Shown: piece by piece, positions 12,863 through 14,047 of the stretch | How the letters are laid out: the number at the start of each line of letters is the position of its first letter | Position numbering within the stretch: the stretch's first letter is position 1 | Source: DASQGA01 sp038209555 | GTDB taxonomy: Bacteria > Actinomycetota > Thermoleophilia > Gaiellales > Gaiellaceae | DNA length: 14,047 nucleotides | NCBI GenBank assembly: GCA_038209555.1 | Contig: JBBQXP010000077.1 | Span: 1-14,047 of the forward strand | Reading direction: 5' to 3' | Program-made: the position numbers and the translations under genes | Notes under the pieces: generated by a model | The model's input: the letters and a program-made list of their open reading frames with translations, nothing else | What the model was told of the DNA's origin: nothing | Databases searched by the model: none

Positions 12863-12914
12863 CCGACGCAAGTCCGGTTCGCGCTTTCGCGCGTGCCATA
12901 ACGACTTGCGTCGG
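12863..12914. repeat. 12-bp perfect inverted repeat just after the tRNA
   Basis: CCGACGCAAGTC (12863-12874) is repeated in inverted form as GACTTGCGTCGG (12903-12914). The 28-nt centre holds a small GCGC/GCGC hairpin (12881-12892). It begins 4 nt after the tRNA, so it may terminate or process the tRNA transcript, although there is no T-tract. It could also be the end of a small mobile or repeat element next to a tRNA. Confidence 0.6.
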
Positions 12915-12946
12915 ATCGCGGGCACCTTGTTTGTCCACGAGCCGCA

Positions 12947-12961
12947 CCGGGCGGAGCCCGG
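12947..12961. repeat. GGA-loop hairpin upstream of the secreted phosphoesterase
   Basis: CCGGGC (12947-12952) pairs with GCCCGG (12956-12961) around GGA, the same loop as the hairpin at 35-53. It lies in the 207-nt gap between the tRNA and the next gene. A 12-bp palindrome (12974-12985) follows. Its role is unknown. Confidence 0.35.
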
Positions 12962-12989
12962 CACGGCGACGATTCTCGATCGAGAGGGC

Positions 12990-13018
12990 TTGACCGCAAG
13001 GCGTGTGTGTCGTACCAC
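12990..13018 (+). promoter_or_regulatory. Possible promoter of the secreted metallophosphoesterase
   Basis: TTGACC (12990-12995) is separated by 17 nt from TACCAC (13013-13018). The -35 is good and the -10 is weak, lacking the final T. A leader of about 40 nt would follow before the GTG at 13067. Confidence 0.35.
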
Positions 13019-13066
13019 TTCAGCTGGGACCCTTCGGACGACCGGGGGAATAGGGGAAGGGATGGA

Positions 13067-14047
13067 GTGGCTCTTCGGACTGGTATAGCGGTGCTCGCGA
13101 CGTTCGCCTTCCTCGCTGCAACGGGATCAGCTGCCGCCGCCGACCCCGTGATAGGCGCCGCCGGCGACATCGCCTGTGCGTCCTTTACCGCGACTTCTTC
13201 GAGCTGTCAGCAGCAAGCAACATCCAATCTCCTGGTCGCCGGCGGGTACTCGAAGGTGCTCGCGCTCGGGGACGAGCAGTACGAGAACGGCACACTCTCT
13301 GATTTCAACAAGTACTACGAGGCGAGCTGGGGACGAGTGGAGTCGATCACGGCCCCGGTACCGGGAAATCACGAGTACCAGACGAGCGGGGCGAGCGGCT
13401 ACTACGACTACTTCGGCGCGCTCGCCAGCCCGCGTGGCCAGGGCTACTACTCCTTCGATCTGGGTACCTGGCACCTCGTCGGCCTCAACTCGAACTGCTC
13501 CAAGGTCAGCTGTAGCGCGGGTTCGGTGCAGGAGCAGTGGCTCCGGGCGGACCTCGCAACACATCCGCGGGAATGCACCCTGGCCTTCTTTCACCACGCC
13601 AACCTGACGGCGCCGACCACAGCGCTGCGGCAGGCGTTCTTCGATGCAGGCGGGGACGTGATCCTGACCGGCCACAACCATGTGTACAGGCGCCACGTTC
13701 TTCGCGACGCCAGTCTGAACCCGAACCCCGCCGGCTACCGGGAGTTCATCGTCGGAACGGGCGGGAAGTCCGTCTCGGGCTCACCGTTCGGGATCCTGCA
13801 ACTCACGCTCCGATCTGGTAGCTACGACTGGAAGTTCATCTCGATCGCCGGCGCAACCGGAGACACGGGAAGCGCTTCCTGCAGCCCGGGCGGTTCGCCT
13901 CCCACTGCCCCCACGGCAGCCTTCTCGGCGACGCCTAGGAGTGGGACGGCACCTTTGAACGTCAGCTTCACGGATCAGTCCACGGGCGCGCCGGGCTCCT
14001 GGGCCTGGGATTTCCAAAACGACGGTGTCGTCGACTCGAACGCCCAG
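13067..14047 (+). CDS. Secreted calcineurin-like metallophosphoesterase with PKD domain (3' end beyond window)
   Basis: This is an exported phosphatase-type enzyme. I read the frame from the plus strand and found no stop before the window ends (327 codons open). The start is GTG at 13067, with a purine-rich GGAAGGG upstream. It begins a clear Sec signal peptide (about 1-25, hydrophobic core then GSAAAAD). The catalytic domain shows GDIAC (Asp34), GDEQY (Asp69), GNHE (100-103), FFHH (His176, His177) and GHNH (202-205), the usual binuclear metal set. Cys37, 47, 144, 149 and 170 suggest disulfides outside the cell. A PKD-type domain starts near 282 (PTAAFSATPRSGTAPLNVSF, then WDFQNDG). The substrate is unknown; phosphate scavenging is one guess. 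It stands alone on this strand after the tRNA. Confidence 0.9.
   Translation, partial: MALRTGIAVLATFAFLAATGSAAAADPVIGAAGDIACASFTATSSSCQQQATSNLLVAGGYSKVLALGDEQYENGTLSDFNKYYEASWGRVESITAPVPGNHEYQTSGASGYYDYFGALASPRGQGYYSFDLGTWHLVGLNSNCSKVSCSAGSVQEQWLRADLATHPRECTLAFFHHANLTAPTTALRQAFFDAGGDVILTGHNHVYRRHVLRDASLNPNPAGYREFIVGTGGKSVSGSPFGILQLTLRSGSYDWKFISIAGATGDTGSASCSPGGSPPTAPTAAFSATPRSGTAPLNVSFTDQSTGAPGSWAWDFQNDGVVDSNAQ

Noticed and set aside
13127..13696. Minus-strand open frame of 189 codons
   Set aside because: It is antisense to the secreted metallophosphoesterase, which has a signal peptide and all metal motifs.

Overview
The window is gene-dense, very GC-rich bacterial DNA with 14 protein genes and one tRNA. 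The base composition, GTG starts, a MarP-type protease, a Gram-positive/actinobacterial LexA-box consensus and short or leaderless 5' ends suggest an actinomycete, perhaps a deep-branching soil lineage such as Thermoleophilia. That placement is inference. No mobile-element genes, rRNA or CRISPR were seen.

Layout. From about 1 to 6167 every gene is on the minus strand. In transcription order (right to left) they are RNase Z, a DUF2007 protein, a class I SAM methyltransferase and a MarP-like membrane serine protease, then the pyrimidine cluster pyrR-pyrB-pyrC, with pyrC running off the left edge. An HD-GYP sensor phosphodiesterase (6245-7573, plus) is divergent from RNase Z. From 7592 to 12764 is a second minus-strand run: an enolase-superfamily epimerase, a DUF1611/DgcN-like protein, two tandem M29 aminopeptidases, a small YfcE-like phosphodiesterase, and a small LysM membrane protein with its own SOS promoter. 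tRNA-Arg(CCG) at 12787 is divergent from the epimerase. The right edge holds the 5' part of a secreted metallophosphoesterase with a PKD domain (plus).

How the genes work together. PyrR carries a recognisable binding loop in its own leader. The loop abuts the pyrR ribosome binding site, so UMP-dependent translational control of the pyr operon is likely. The epimerase, DUF1611 protein and aminopeptidases fit a pathway handling D-Glu-containing peptides, probably from murein. The LysM gene resembles the SOS division inhibitors YneA/ChiZ: two perfect LexA boxes overlie a near-consensus promoter.

The most unusual signals are: (1) a palindromic intercistronic element found twice, after pyrR and after the first M29 gene, with a possible minimal third copy after the protease; (2) two genes with no canonical start codon where one is expected, one apparently GTA in a GTAA overlap and one apparently CTG just after the palindrome; (3) several -10 boxes placed so that the transcript would start at or near the start codon; (4) a 131-nt out-of-frame overlap between RNase Z and the DUF2007 gene.
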